64,000 bases of DNA from Cyanosarcina radialis HA8281-LM2. GTDB taxonomy: Bacteria > Cyanobacteriota > Cyanobacteriia > Cyanobacteriales > CCAP-1448. The position numbers and the translations under genes were made by a program. Each line of letters begins with the position of its first letter. Within the stretch, counting starts at the first letter, position 1. The stretch is taken from contig JAHHHA010000006.1 in NCBI GenBank assembly GCA_019359615.1, positions 228,231 through 292,230 of the forward strand. The letters are read 5' to 3'. Shown here one piece after another: positions 1-9,677 of this stretch. The notes under the pieces are model-generated. The model saw only the letters and a program-made list of their open reading frames with translations. It did no database searches and was not told where the DNA came from.

Positions 1-3000
1 GAATTAGAAACCATATCTGTAATTGATATTGCCGATCGCTTGCAACGCGGTTTTGATGTCGAGCGCGTCACTAAGAGGTTTTTTGAAGAGTATAAGTTAC
101 AGCATACAGCTTTACTCGACTCGCAAGTTGGCATTCAAGGAATTGCTAATGAAGCAGACAGGCGATGGTATGCTTCTGTCATTCTCAATCGTCTAATGTT
201 CGTATATTTTCTGCAACGTAAAGGCTTTATAGATAACGAGAAAAGTTTGTATTTACAAGAGAAGTTAAAAGAGAGTCAGCAACGGGGAACTAACTTATTT
301 TATAGCGAGTTTTTGCCAGCATTGTTCTTTGAAGGCTTTGGCAAACCAGAATATCTGCGATCGAATAACACCAAGACGCTAATTGGTGATGTTAAATATT
401 TGAATGGGGGATTATTTTTAAAACACAGAATCGAGCAAGAATATCCTCAAATTACGATTCCCGATGCAGCTTTTGAAAATATCTTCAAGCTATTTGCTGG
501 TTTCTCTTGGAATTTGGATGACACGCCAGGAGGAAAAGAGAACGAACTCAATCCTGCTGTTTTAGGTTACATTTTTGAGAAATATATTAACCAAAAGGCT
601 TTTGGAGCGTATTATACCCGTCCAGAGATTACAGAATATCTCTGCGAGAGGACGATCGACAAACTCATCCTCGATCGCATCAACAAACTATTTTTGACTT
701 CGGCGAATGAATTCGCGGCTACACAATCGAAGTCCGCCTGCGCGGACTTGAAGTTTGAAAGCATTACCGAACTCTTAACTAGGCTGGATGCTAATCTTTG
801 TCGTCGCTTGTTAGATGAGATTTTACCTCATCTTTCTCTCCTCGATCCTGCTTGCGGTTCTGGTGCTTTTTTAATCGCGGCGATGCAAAGGCTGATTTAT
901 GTCTATTCAGCAGTAATTGCTACTATTGAAGTTAGAATTACAGACCACTACCTCAGAGATAAACTACAAAAAATTAGAGTAGAACATCCTTCTCTAAACT
1001 ATTACATTAAAAAGCGGATTATTACCGATAACCTCTACGGTGTAGACATCATGGAGGAAGCGACGGAAATTGCCAAATTACGTCTATTTTTAGCGTTGGT
1101 TTCTTCGGCTCATGATGTCGATGAATTAGAACCGCTACCAAATATTGACTTTAACATTATGGCGGGTAATTCGCTAATTGGTTTGATTCGAGTTGATGAA
1201 ACGGGCTTTGATATTATAGGCGATTCAGAGAATTTGCAAGGCAACTTGTTACAGCCTTTAGCAGCAGCTAACTACAAAGCAATTTTAGCCGATAAGAATC
1301 AATCTATTGAGCAGTATAAAAAACACGCCTTTTTGCCTGACGAACAACACGGAACGTCTCAAGAGTCTCGGTTGCTGATGCTACGCAGCCACATCGAGAA
1401 CCTCAACCGCGAATCTCAAGAGAAATTGAATTTCTTACTCTTAGATGAGTTTAGTAAGCGTTTAGGGATTAAATATGAGGAAGTTCAGTTAACTGGTAAA
1501 TCTAAGAAGCGTCTCTTAAATGTTGATGATATTGCGGTGTTGAAGCCGTTTCACTGGGGATATCACTTCGATAAGGTTTTAGAACGCGGCGGGTTTGATG
1601 CAATTATCACTAATCCACCTTGGGAAATTTTCAAGCCTTATGCCAGAGAATTTTTTCTTCAGCACAATGAGTTAGTTAGAAAGAGTAAGATGGATATCAA
1701 AGCTTTTGAGAAAGAACAAGAAAAACTCTTAAAAGACTCTCAGATTGCTGCTACTTGGCTAGAGTATCTGAGTGAATTTCCTCATGTTAGTGCTTATTAT
1801 CGTTCAGCAGAACAGTATAAAAATCAAATTTCGATCGTCAATGGTAAAAAAGCTGGCACTGATATTAACCTCTACAAGCTGTTTCTAGAACAATGCTTTA
1901 ATCTCTTACGTGCTGGTGGGGAGTGTGGGATTATTGTACCTTCTGGTATTTATACCGATCTCGGTACAAAGCAGTTACGAGAAATGTTATTTTCTCAAAC
2001 TGAGATTAATTCGCTCTTCGGAATATCAAACGAAAGATTTATTTTTGAAGGTGTAGATCATCGCTTTAAGTTTTCTCTAATGACTTTTGAAAAAGGAGGA
2101 GTAACTGACTCATTTATGGCAGCTTTTCGGATTAATCCGCGAGAAGCGATTAGAGTAAATAGGTTAGATATGTTTCTCCATAATAAAGATGAGCAGGTTG
2201 AGATTTCTGTACCGCTTGTTCGCCGTTTGTCTCCTGATTCTCTTTCAATAACAGAGTTTAAAAATGAGATAGATGTACGCATTGTGGAGAAAATGCTTAA
2301 GTTTCCATTGTTAGGAGAAAAGATAGATGGGAAGTGGAATTTGCGATTAACTGCGGAATTTCACATGACCAATGACAGTCATTTGTTCAAGCAACAGCCT
2401 GGTAAAGGGAGATTACCTCTTTATGAAGGTAAGATGATCGAGCAATTTACTCATAAACTTTGTGAACCTCGTTATTGGATAGAAGAATCAGAGGGAAGAA
2501 CAGCTTTAATAGGAAAAAAGAAAGATGAAGGACGGACTTTAGACTATCAGACTTACAGGGCTGGATTTCGTAAAATAGCAAGCTCAACCAACTCCCGGAC
2601 TATGGTAGCAACAGTTATTCCGCAGAGCTTTCATGCAGAAAATTTTCAATCAGTGTTGCGCTACTCAGAAGAAATTAGTAACCCAATAAAGAACCATCAT
2701 TGTTTATATTTAATATCTATTTGGAATAGTTTTGTACTCGATTATGCACTTCGGTTTCGAGTTTCGGCCAACATCAACTTTTTTTATGTCTACCAACTAC
2801 CAATACCGCGATTAATGGAGGGCGATCGCTTCTTCAACGAAATCGTCCAACGCACCGCCAAACTAATCTGCACCACTCCAGAATTTGACGAATTAGCTGT
2901 AGAGACATTAAATTTAACGTCTCTACAATGTGGCGTTACCGACGAAACAGAACGCGCCCAACTGCGAGCAGAACTCGACGGCATGGTAGCGCATCTCTAC

Positions 3001-3603
3001 GGCTTAACCGAAGAAGAATTTACCTACATCCTCACAACCTTTCCTCTAGTTTCTGAAACAGTCAAACAGGCAGCATTAGAAGCTTATCGCGCCCTTGTAC
3101 CCCAACCAACAGACGCAGAACTTACCGCATTAATACAGCAAGGCGAAAGCGCCGAACTCGACTTCAAAGCTTCTGCTTGGTGGGATATTCCGCATAACAA
3201 AAAGGAGAAATTCAACAAACGCATTCCTGAAACCGTTGCCGCCTTTTTAAATGTCGAAAAAGGAGGAACATTACTGATTGGTATCGACGACGATCGCACA
3301 GTTGTTGGCATTGAGTACGACTACAACAAAAAGTTTGATAATTGCAAGAACCGCGATGTTTACGAAAATAACTTGATGACCAGCTTGCTAAATGCTTGCG
3401 GTCGAGATTGCGGCACTTCGATTCAGATTAGCTTCGGTCAAATAGAAGGCAAAGATGTGTGTCGAGTCACTATCAAGCCATCTCCGCGACCTGTATATAT
3501 TAAAGATGGACAAGAAGAGTATTTTTACATTCGTGCAGGTAACTCTACGCGATCGCTCGGTGTCAGAGAAGCCACCGATTATATCAAGAACCGTTGGAGA
3601 TAG
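1..3603 (+). CDS. Eco57I-like N6-adenine DNA methyltransferase with C-terminal AlbA_2 domain (5' end outside window)
   Basis: Probable adenine-N6 DNA methyltransferase of the type IIG/Eco57I class. Reading is open to base 1, so the true start lies upstream; the TTG at 40 is not a convincing start. Counting from 40, SAM motif I (LLDPACGSGAF) is near residue 268 and catalytic motif IV (NPPW) near 524. A large TaqI-like target-recognition region follows, to about 1000. The last ~150 residues (from ESAELDFKASAWW, with GGTLLIGIDDD) look like an AlbA_2/Schlafen-type domain. No nuclease motif of the PD-(D/E)XK kind was recognised in the visible part. A hairpin repeat is inserted in frame near residues 220-240. 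The next gene starts 1 nt after the stop. The methylase call is firm; a role in defence is inference. Confidence 0.88.
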   Translation, partial: ELETISVIDIADRLQRGFDVERVTKRFFEEYKLQHTALLDSQVGIQGIANEADRRWYASVILNRLMFVYFLQRKGFIDNEKSLYLQEKLKESQQRGTNLFYSEFLPALFFEGFGKPEYLRSNNTKTLIGDVKYLNGGLFLKHRIEQEYPQITIPDAAFENIFKLFAGFSWNLDDTPGGKENELNPAVLGYIFEKYINQKAFGAYYTRPEITEYLCERTIDKLILDRINKLFLTSANEFAATQSKSACADLKFESITELLTRLDANLCRRLLDEILPHLSLLDPACGSGAFLIAAMQRLIYVYSAVIATIEVRITDHYLRDKLQKIRVEHPSLNYYIKKRIITDNLYGVDIMEEATEIAKLRLFLALVSSAHDVDELEPLPNIDFNIMAGNSLIGLIRVDETGFDIIGDSENLQGNLLQPLAAANYKAILADKNQSIEQYKKHAFLPDEQHGTSQESRLLMLRSHIENLNRESQEKLNFLLLDEFSKRLGIKYEEVQLTGKSKKRLLNVDDIAVLKPFHWGYHFDKVLERGGFDAIITNPPWEIFKPYAREFFLQHNELVRKSKMDIKAFEKEQEKLLKDSQIAATWLEYLSEFPHVSAYYRSAEQYKNQISIVNGKKAGTDINLYKLFLEQCFNLLRAGGECGIIVPSGIYTDLGTKQLREMLFSQTEINSLFGISNERFIFEGVDHRFKFSLMTFEKGGVTDSFMAAFRINPREAIRVNRLDMFLHNKDEQVEISVPLVRRLSPDSLSITEFKNEIDVRIVEKMLKFPLLGEKIDGKWNLRLTAEFHMTNDSHLFKQQPGKGRLPLYEGKMIEQFTHKLCEPRYWIEESEGRTALIGKKKDEGRTLDYQTYRAGFRKIASSTNSRTMVATVIPQSFHAENFQSVLRYSEEISNPIKNHHCLYLISIWNSFVLDYALRFRVSANINFFYVYQLPIPRLMEGDRFFNEIVQRTAKLICTTPEFDELAVETLNLTSLQCGVTDETERAQLRAELDGMVAHLYGLTEEEFTYILTTFPLVSETVKQAALEAYRALVPQPTDAELTALIQQGESAELDFKASAWWDIPHNKKEKFNKRIPETVAAFLNVEKGGTLLIGIDDDRTVVGIEYDYNKKFDNCKNRDVYENNLMTSLLNACGRDCGTSIQISFGQIEGKDVCRVTIKPSPRPVYIKDGQEEYFYIRAGNSTRSLGVREATDYIKNRWR
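697..754. repeat. Dispersed hairpin repeat inside the methyltransferase ORF
   Basis: The segment contains nested inverted repeats: GCGAA/TTCGC, AAGTCCGC/GCGGACTT and outer ACTTC/GAAGT. It resembles a repeat widely scattered in cyanobacterial intergenic DNA. Here it is translated in frame (residues ANEFAATQSKSACADLK) between the N-terminal part and SAM motif I without breaking the ORF. Confidence 0.6.
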
Positions 3604-3604
3604 A

Positions 3605-3976
3605 ATGTGTTTGTACTATTCGGATCGAACCAGTTGGAGATTCGCAGCCATGAAACACCTATTTGAACCTCTGCGATCGCAGCCAGGAGAATTTCGGGTA
3701 GCGTTATGCCTCAGCCAACTCGGAGAATCAGCCTTTGAGGTGTTGAAGCTGGCTGAGTCTTTAGGGTTTGATTCGCCAAAGTCGATCGGTGATTCAGCGG
3801 GTGAGGTTTGGGCAATTGTCCTGCAACAATTTCATGGCTATGAAGCAGATCCACGAGTTGTGGTCGATCCTTGGGACGAGCGATTATCCGAGATGTGGCA
3901 AGCCTGCGAACCAGATGCAGAATTAAAACTTCTCATCAGTCATAATTTTGAAGCTTATCATCTCAATGCTGTCTAG
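3605..3976 (+). CDS. Hypothetical protein, coupled to the methyltransferase
   Basis: A 123-residue protein starting at the ATG one base after the methyltransferase stop, so probably translationally coupled; an alternative in-frame ATG is at 3650. Upstream sequence in this frame overlaps the methyltransferase and is unlikely to be used. The sequence is acidic, with a conserved-looking segment around SIGDSAGEVWAIVLQQ and a WDERLSEMWQACEPDAEL tail. No membrane segment or known domain was recognised. Position suggests an accessory to the methyltransferase, but this is inference. Confidence 0.55.
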   Translation: MCLYYSDRTSWRFAAMKHLFEPLRSQPGEFRVALCLSQLGESAFEVLKLAESLGFDSPKSIGDSAGEVWAIVLQQFHGYEADPRVVVDPWDERLSEMWQACEPDAELKLLISHNFEAYHLNAV

Positions 3977-4014
3977 AAAGGTTGTTCCCAAACAAACAAG
4001 TGGGAATATGCAAA

Positions 4015-4082
4015 TTTAATTCTTAACTTTAAAAAGTCAAATTTTAACCAGCGGATAATTTTTGATTATAAATCCTTAATTT
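4015..4082 (+). promoter_or_regulatory. Possible Pho-box-like region upstream of pstS
   Basis: Several copies of a YTTAAYYW-like octamer occur here: CTTAACTT at 4022, TTTAACCA at 4043 and CTTAATTT at 4075. Their spacing is close to multiples of 11 bp (21 and 32 bp), as in SphR/PhoB-type tandem sites of cyanobacteria. The local sequence is AT-rich, so chance matches are possible. Confidence 0.3.
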
Positions 4083-4139
4083 TCCAGGATTAAACTATCC
4101 TTTGGCTTGTTTTAGTCAAACATTGAGGGGATAGTTATA

Positions 4140-5168
4140 ATGCTGGGAAGCATGAAATTTCAGCGCCGAAATTTGACAGCGATCGCGGCGATTGCTGTCA
4201 CTGCTGCTACTATTAGTATTTCTGTAACGGCGGTGCGATCGCAAAGTCCAGCTACGATTAAAATTGATGGTTCTAGCACTGTCTTTCCGATTACTGAAGC
4301 CGTAGCCGAAGAGTTTCAGAAGCAGAAAAATGGTCAAATTAGAGTTACAGTTGGAATTTCCGGTACTGGTGGCGGCCTGAAAAAGTTCTGCGCTGGTGAG
4401 ATCGATGTTGCCAATGCCTCTAGACCGATTAAGGCTAAAGAAATGGAGGCTTGTAAAGCTGCTGGCATTCAATATGTAGAATTACCGATCGCTTATGATG
4501 CCTTAACAGTTGTGGTTAACAGCCGCAATGACTGGGCAAAAAGTATGACCGTAGAGCAACTAAAAGCTATATGGGAACCAACAGCCCAGGACAAAATCAA
4601 AAACTGGAATCAAATTAATTCCGATTGGCCCGACACGGCTTTAAAGCTGTACGGTCCGGGGGCTGATTCTGGGACTTTTGAATATTTTACTGAAGCAATT
4701 GTTGGTAAAGCCAAATCGAGCCGCACCGACTACACTGGTAGCGAAGATGACAACGTTTTGGTACAGGGTGTCAGTCGAAATCGAGGTGGTTTAGGCTATT
4801 TTGGCTATGCTTATTACGAAGCCAATAAGAGCAGATTAAAAGCCGTAGCCATAGACTCTGGTAAGGGGCCAGTTCTGCCCTCTAAAGAGACAGTAGAAGA
4901 TGGCAGTTACCAACCTCTATCTCGCCCAATTTTTATCTACGTAAATGCCAAAGCTGCCGAACGGGGAGAGGTAAAAGAGTTTGTCAATTATTACCTCAAC
5001 AACGCTCCCAAATATGTAGCAGAAGTCAAGTATGTTCCCCTACCAGCTAAAGCCTACGAACTGGCAAGCAAACACTTTAAAGATCTTAAAGTAGGTACTG
5101 TCTTTGGGGGCGAAGCAGCAGTAGGACTGAGAATTGAAGACCTTCTCAGTCGCGAAGCAAAACTTTAG
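4140..5168 (+). CDS. pstS: Phosphate ABC transporter, phosphate-binding protein PstS
   Basis: High-affinity phosphate-binding protein of the PstSCAB importer, acting in the periplasm. The N-terminus has a signal peptide (basic start, hydrophobic [17 protein letters not shown], processing near VRSQS). The mature protein begins with the family hallmark [11 protein letters not shown] and has the GSGTG-like phosphate loop region (VGISGTGGG). Length (342 aa) is normal. ATG at 4140 is preceded by GAGGGG about 9 nt upstream; ATG at 4152 is an alternative. pstC follows after a 305-bp spacer filled by a repeat element. Pho regulation is likely but rests on a weak site match. Confidence 0.95.
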   Translation: MLGSMKFQRRNLTAIAAIAVTAATISISVTAVRSQSPATIKIDGSSTVFPITEAVAEEFQKQKNGQIRVTVGISGTGGGLKKFCAGEIDVANASRPIKAKEMEACKAAGIQYVELPIAYDALTVVVNSRNDWAKSMTVEQLKAIWEPTAQDKIKNWNQINSDWPDTALKLYGPGADSGTFEYFTEAIVGKAKSSRTDYTGSEDDNVLVQGVSRNRGGLGYFGYAYYEANKSRLKAVAIDSGKGPVLPSKETVEDGSYQPLSRPIFIYVNAKAAERGEVKEFVNYYLNNAPKYVAEVKYVPLPAKAYELASKHFKDLKVGTVFGGEAAVGLRIEDLLSREAKL

Positions 5169-5209
5169 AATTTGCTCGATCTTAGCAGTTTTCTAGCAAC
5201 GCATCTTTG

Positions 5210-5455
5210 GTAGGGGCGCAATGCAGTCATACGCGTCAACTTAACGGTTTAGAGCTTCGCCCCGACAGGGGTTCAAAACCCCTGTCTCAAAGTTAAAGTC
5301 CTCTAAAAAGGACTCACTTCCAGTAAACTAGTCCACTTCAGTGGACTAGTGCTATTAGCCAGAGGTTGAAAACCTCTGGCGGTTGGCGCTAAAGATCGAG
5401 ATATAGCAATGGCTCTAGCCCTAAGTTGACACCAATGAATGCATTGCGCCCCTAC
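5210..5455. repeat. MITE-like element with ~45-bp terminal inverted repeats between pstS and pstC
   Basis: The element is bounded by a perfect 16-bp inverted repeat, GTAGGGGCGCAATGCA at 5210 and its complement ending at 5455. The similarity continues inward (GTCAACTTA and its complement), giving imperfect arms of about 45 bp. Inside are four stacked hairpins: GACAGGGG/CCCCTGTC, AGTCC/GGACT, CTAGTCCACT/AGTGGACTAG and GCCAGAGG/CCTCTGGC. It has no ORF. A segment near 32420 shares its hairpin modules. Confidence 0.8.
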
Positions 5456-5473
5456 AGATAATTTATATGTAAT

Positions 5474-6403
5474 ATGTCAGAAAAATATTTAAAGCTTTCA
5501 CCAACAATTCATCTAGCCCCTAGAATAATCCGTAATTTACGAGAGCGGATAGTGGAGTTGTTGCTATTGGGGGCAGCAATTTCTTCGATCGCTACAACTA
5601 TAGGTATTCTTGGCATCTTAATTTATGAGTCTTTCAGTTTTTTTCAACAAGTATCCATAATCAAATTTCTCACAGATACAGAATGGTCGCCCTTATTTGA
5701 AAATCCGCGTTATGGAGTAGTGCCGCTGGTTTCAGGTACTTTGGTAACGACTGTAGTAGCTTTATCATTGGCCATTCCTTTGGGAACCATAGCGGCAATT
5801 TATTTAAGCGAATTTGCTTCTCCAAAATTGCGAGAAATTGCCAAACCTTGTTTAGAAATCTTAGCAGGAATCCCTACGGTAGTTTACGGTTATTTTGCTT
5901 ACTTATTTGTTACTCCTCTGTTGCAGATACCACTCCCAGATTTACCTGGTTCTAATATGTTAAGTGCGGGTTTAGTAATGGGAATTATGATTATTCCCTA
6001 CGTCAGTTCTATTAGCGAAGATGCTATGCGGGCGGTTCCAGTGCATCTGCGAGAAGGTTCGTATGCCATGGGAGCAACCCGCTTGCAGACGGCGTTGCGA
6101 GTAGTTTTTCCGGCGGCAATTTCGGGGATTTCTGCGGCTTATATTTTGGGGATTTCTCGCGCAGTTGGGGAGACAATGATTGTCGCTATTGCTGCTGGCT
6201 TACAACCGATTCTTACTTGGAACCCAATGGAAGAAGCCGCCACCATTACTGCCTACATCGTCGGGGTCACTCAAGGAGATTTACCTCATGGCAGCTTGGA
6301 ATATCAAACAATTTTTGCTGCTGGTTTGGTTTTAGTGTTGATGACGCTGGTTTTCAATATTTTGGGTCATTTTCTCACCAAACGCTATCGGGAAGTTTAT
6401 TAG
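5474..6403 (+). CDS. pstC: Phosphate ABC transporter permease PstC
   Basis: Inner-membrane permease subunit of the phosphate importer. The 309-residue protein has about six hydrophobic segments, starting near residue 35. The binding-protein-dependent permease loop is seen as EGSYAMGATRLQTALRVVFPAAISGI, just before IGETM-like AVGETMIVAIAAG. ATG at 5474 gives a normal length. It precedes pstA after a 152-nt spacer that contains a dispersed hairpin repeat. Expected to pair with PstA and be energised by PstB. Confidence 0.95.
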   Translation: MSEKYLKLSPTIHLAPRIIRNLRERIVELLLLGAAISSIATTIGILGILIYESFSFFQQVSIIKFLTDTEWSPLFENPRYGVVPLVSGTLVTTVVALSLAIPLGTIAAIYLSEFASPKLREIAKPCLEILAGIPTVVYGYFAYLFVTPLLQIPLPDLPGSNMLSAGLVMGIMIIPYVSSISEDAMRAVPVHLREGSYAMGATRLQTALRVVFPAAISGISAAYILGISRAVGETMIVAIAAGLQPILTWNPMEEAATITAYIVGVTQGDLPHGSLEYQTIFAAGLVLVLMTLVFNILGHFLTKRYREVY

Positions 6404-6420
6404 ATCTCTAAAAATTAAGA

Positions 6421-6465
6421 GCGAGGGCAGGCAGGATGCCTACCCCACAATAATTGTTAGAGATG
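6421..6465. repeat. Dispersed hairpin repeat (inverted copy of the one at 22212)
   Basis: The complement reads CATCTCTAACAATTATTGTG then GGGTAGGCATC, nearly identical to 22212-22250. Related hairpins (CTTGTGGGATAGCCC) occur near 40920 and 60920. It lies in the pstC-pstA spacer. Confidence 0.65.
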
Positions 6466-6555
6466 TCTATTAGATATTTAGAAGAAACTCATAACTTATC
6501 AATTTTATCTGTGTTCATCTGTGGTTTTTATTAAAACTTCTCTGCTTGGGTGCTT

Positions 6556-7479
6556 ATGACAATAGATAATTTACATCAGCTTCATCGATTAATCGCTCGC
6601 AATAGGTTTTGGGAGAAAATATTTATTGTTTTCGGGATCTTATCTTTATTGGTAGGAATCATTACCTTGCTGGCATTACTCATCGATATGACAATTGATG
6701 GCTTACCGCGATTGTCATGGCAATTTTTTACGTCATTTCCCAGCCGTAAATATGAAGAAGCAGGTATTCTCTCAGCTTGGGTAGGAACTTGTTTGGTAAT
6801 CTTAGTAACGGCGATCGCAGCTATTCCCATTGGCATTGCTTCGGGGATTTATCTAGAAGAATATGCCAAAAAAAATTGGCTGGGTGACATCATTGAAATC
6901 AACGTCACTAACTTAGCAGGAATTCCTTCAATTATCTACGGACTATTAGCATTAGGATTGTTTGTCGAGCAACTAAAACTGGGCAGAAGCATTCTGACTG
7001 CTGGATTAACTTTATCACTCTTAGTTTTACCGATCGTAATTGTTACTACCCGCGAAGCCATTCGCGCTATTCCTAATAGTATTCGGGAAGCCGCTTGTGC
7101 TTTGGGAGCAAGTAAATGGCAAACAATTTGGGATCACATTTTGCCCTATTCCATTGGCAGCATTCTCACGGGAATAATTATTGGTTTAGCCAGGGCGGTG
7201 GGAGAAACCGCACCTTTGATTACAATTGGCGCTTTAACTTTCATCGCTTTTTTACCAGATTCACCTTTTAAAAGCGAGTTTCCTTACATTTCTTTTAACT
7301 GGTTGCAAGCCGAATTTACGGTGATGCCAATTCAGATGTTTAATTGGGTTTCTCGCCCCGATCCAGAATTTCAAAGTAATGCTGCGGCTGCTGGTGTTGT
7401 CTTAGTTTTTATGACTCTAGCGATGAATGCGATCGCTATTTTTATCCGCTATCGATTGCGCCGAAGAATTAAATGGTAG
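6556..7479 (+). CDS. pstA: Phosphate ABC transporter permease PstA
   Basis: Second inner-membrane permease of the phosphate importer. The sequence has about six membrane segments and the permease coupling loop [21 protein letters not shown], followed by [14 protein letters not shown], both typical of PstA. The ATG at 6556 is preferred over an in-frame GTG at 6550; neither has a strong ribosome-binding site. The 3' end overlaps pstB by 7 nt, indicating translational coupling. Confidence 0.94.
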   Translation: MTIDNLHQLHRLIARNRFWEKIFIVFGILSLLVGIITLLALLIDMTIDGLPRLSWQFFTSFPSRKYEEAGILSAWVGTCLVILVTAIAAIPIGIASGIYLEEYAKKNWLGDIIEINVTNLAGIPSIIYGLLALGLFVEQLKLGRSILTAGLTLSLLVLPIVIVTTREAIRAIPNSIREAACALGASKWQTIWDHILPYSIGSILTGIIIGLARAVGETAPLITIGALTFIAFLPDSPFKSEFPYISFNWLQAEFTVMPIQMFNWVSRPDPEFQSNAAAAGVVLVFMTLAMNAIAIFIRYRLRRRIKW

Positions 7480-8255
7480 AAAATCACCCCTCTCAAGCGT
7501 CTAAATTTAAATGCGAAGTAAAAAACCTGAACTTTTACTACGGTTCGGTTCGCGTGCTTAAAGATATTAACTTATCGGTATTCAGCCATCAGGTAACAGC
7601 CCTAATCGGTCCTTCTGGCTGTGGCAAAACTACCTTGTTGCGATGCTTCAACCGGATGCACGACCTTTATCCAGGCAATCGTTATACCGGAGAGATCGAG
7701 TTAGATAAAATTAATATCTTAGCGCCTTGGATCGATCCGATTGAAGTGCGAATGCGGATTGGTATGGTGTTCCAAAAGCCCAATCCTTTTCCCAAATCGA
7801 TTTATGAAAATGTTGCCTATGGGTTGCGAGTGCGAGGGCAATCTCAGCGTAGCGCGATCGATGAAACAGTAGAGCAAGCATTGCGTAATGCGGCTTTGTG
7901 GGATGAAGTTAAAGATCGCTTGTATGACTTAGCTTTTAACCTTTCAGGAGGGCAACAACAGCGATTGTGTATTGCTCGCGCCCTAGCTACCAATCCCGAA
8001 ATGATTTTGTTTGACGAACCAACATCGGCCCTCGATCCAATTGCTACCGCCAGTATTGAAGAATTAATCACTCAATTGAAAGAGAAAGTAACAATTTTAA
8101 TTGTGACTCACAGTATGCAGCAAGCAGCTAGAATTTCCGATCGCACGGCTTTTATGTATCTAGGCGAAATAATTGAGTTCGATCGAACTCAAACTATCTT
8201 CAGCGATCCGACGCATAGAAAAACTCAGGATTATGTCAACGGACGTTTTGGATAA
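7473..8255 (+). CDS. pstB: Phosphate ABC transporter ATP-binding protein PstB
   Basis: ATPase subunit that powers phosphate import. Walker A is GPSGCGKTT (near residue 48), the ABC signature is LSGGQQQRL, Walker B is [12 protein letters not shown] and the switch histidine is in [10 protein letters not shown]. Length (260 aa) is standard. Its ATG lies inside the end of pstA. No phoU follows; a TonB-like gene starts 5 nt downstream on the same strand and may be co-transcribed. Confidence 0.96.
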   Translation: MVENHPSQASKFKCEVKNLNFYYGSVRVLKDINLSVFSHQVTALIGPSGCGKTTLLRCFNRMHDLYPGNRYTGEIELDKINILAPWIDPIEVRMRIGMVFQKPNPFPKSIYENVAYGLRVRGQSQRSAIDETVEQALRNAALWDEVKDRLYDLAFNLSGGQQQRLCIARALATNPEMILFDEPTSALDPIATASIEELITQLKEKVTILIVTHSMQQAARISDRTAFMYLGEIIEFDRTQTIFSDPTHRKTQDYVNGRFG

Positions 8256-8260
8256 CTGAC

Positions 8261-9148
8261 ATGAATCATTATTGGCTGACGGTGCTAATTTCTTTGGGAT
8301 TGCACGGACTAATACTCGCGATTCCCATGCCATCTGAAGGTGAAAAACCCGAAAAACCTGAAACTCCAGAAAAGAAAACAGAAAAACCGAAAACGGTTAA
8401 ACTCTCGCAGTTGCTAGCTAGTTCTTCTCCACCTCCGGCTAAGCCATCTACGCCGCCTGCACCCAAACCAATTAGGCGATCGATTCCTACTTTACCTAAT
8501 TCCCCGCCTACTATCTTCATCCCTCCACCAACACCAAAGCCAACACCAATCCCAACTCCTATTCCAAAAGCAATTCCCACTCCCACGCCAACACCAATAC
8601 CAACACCGATCCCCACTCCGACTGTACCGCCAGCCTCGTCTTCAGTACCAACTCCAACGCCAATACCTACTCCAACACCAATTCCCACTCCAACACCAAT
8701 ACCTACACCAACCCCACCTCCTACAACAACTCCAACGCCGTCTCCCAGCGTTAATAATGCGGCAGCCCAGAATATGTTTGCCAACGTTCAAGGGGTGGAA
8801 GATGAATTAGTAGATGGCAATTTGTTCGAGCAGCCAGAAGCATTTTTTACTCAGGAAAGCGTAGTTAAAATCGACGATCCCGACAGTCAACCGATTAGGC
8901 TACCAGGAATTGTGAAAATGGTATGGATCGAACGAAAAAGTCCAGATGAAGTATACGCCGATAGTATCGAGCCAGGGGTTAAAAGTGACGGGATAGAAAT
9001 CGCTAATAAAGGACAATATGGTGGCGGAAATCTATATGAGTTGACGAAAGCAGGGCAAACAATTAGTTATGTTAATTTAGTTAAAACTGCGGGACTAAGT
9101 AAAGGAACTATTATTGTCACCTGGCAACGCGATCCCAATCAGAGGTGA
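8261..9148 (+). CDS. TonB-like proline/threonine-rich membrane-anchored protein
   Basis: A 295-residue protein with one N-terminal membrane anchor (WLTVLISLGLHGLILAIP), the SxxxH-type arrangement seen in TonB proteins. A long periplasm-spanning region of KPEKPE and PTPIPTPTP repeats (about residues 25-165) follows. The C-terminal ~130 residues are not a recognisable TonB_C domain. exbD and exbB lie just downstream, convergent, which supports a TonB-like energy-transducing role. It starts 5 nt after pstB, so it might also be read from the pst operon. Function is inferred from architecture and neighbours. Confidence 0.6.
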   Translation: MNHYWLTVLISLGLHGLILAIPMPSEGEKPEKPETPEKKTEKPKTVKLSQLLASSSPPPAKPSTPPAPKPIRRSIPTLPNSPPTIFIPPPTPKPTPIPTPIPKAIPTPTPTPIPTPIPTPTVPPASSSVPTPTPIPTPTPIPTPTPIPTPTPPPTTTPTPSPSVNNAAAQNMFANVQGVEDELVDGNLFEQPEAFFTQESVVKIDDPDSQPIRLPGIVKMVWIERKSPDEVYADSIEPGVKSDGIEIANKGQYGGGNLYELTKAGQTISYVNLVKTAGLSKGTIIVTWQRDPNQR

Positions 9149-9169
9149 GAAGGTGAGAGGGCGAGTTTA

Positions 9170-9241
9170 AATTCTGACTCCTAAACTTCTAAACTTCTGT
9201 TGGCGCAGCCTGCGCTCGGCGCATACTCCTGAACTCCTGAG
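9170..9241. repeat. Short tandem repeats of the CTGAACTT type
   Basis: Degenerate octamer repeats (ACTCCTAAACTTCTAAACTTCTG and CTCCTGAACTCCTGA-like strings) fill the spacer between the convergent TonB-like and exbD genes. The same repeat occurs at about 12270-12360, 25900, 32535-32600 and 44820-44905. Confidence 0.6.
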
Positions 9242-9242
9242 T

Positions 9243-9665
9243 TCATTTTTGGTCGATCGCTAAAGAAACGCGATCGCCTCCAATTTCTTTCATCTCTCCT
9301 AAAATTTCAATCACTTTTTCGTAAGACAATTTGCGATCGGCTTTTAAGATTACTGCTCCCTCTGGCTTGGCAGTTAAATATAATTGAATTTCTTGAGCCA
9401 TTTTTTCTTTAGTTACTCTCTGGTTCAAAATTAGGATTTCGCCATCTTTGTTGATGCCAATAAATAATGGATCTGGCACGTTTTCTTTGGTAGCTCCTGC
9501 TGCCGATTGCGTGGGGGGTAATTCAATATCTAAGCTTCCTTGCTGATTGGTTAGAGTCATAGAAACTATGATAAAAAATGTCAGTACCGTCATCAGCACG
9601 TCCATCAACGGTACTAGATTTAATTCCGTAATGTGCGAGTCCTTATATTTATTCTTAAACCGCAT
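9243..9665 (-). CDS. exbD: ExbD/TolR family biopolymer transport protein
   Basis: Accessory subunit of a proton-driven ExbB-ExbD motor that energises TonB. The 140-residue protein has a short cytoplasmic N-terminus and one membrane helix containing the key aspartate (NLVPLMDVLMTVLTFFIIV), then a periplasmic domain. It lies 12 nt downstream of exbB on the same strand, forming an exbB-exbD operon. The TonB-like gene ends about 95 nt away, facing it. Confidence 0.93.
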   Translation of the reverse strand: MRFKNKYKDSHITELNLVPLMDVLMTVLTFFIIVSMTLTNQQGSLDIELPPTQSAAGATKENVPDPLFIGINKDGEILILNQRVTKEKMAQEIQLYLTAKPEGAVILKADRKLSYEKVIEILGEMKEIGGDRVSLAIDQK

Positions 9666-9677
9666 AAGGTTCTTGAG

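Noticed and set aside
8269..8784. Minus-strand ORF of Gly/Val repeats opposite the TonB-like gene
   Set aside because: It is the antisense reading of the Pro/Thr repeats; low complexity, no ribosome-binding site, no domain.
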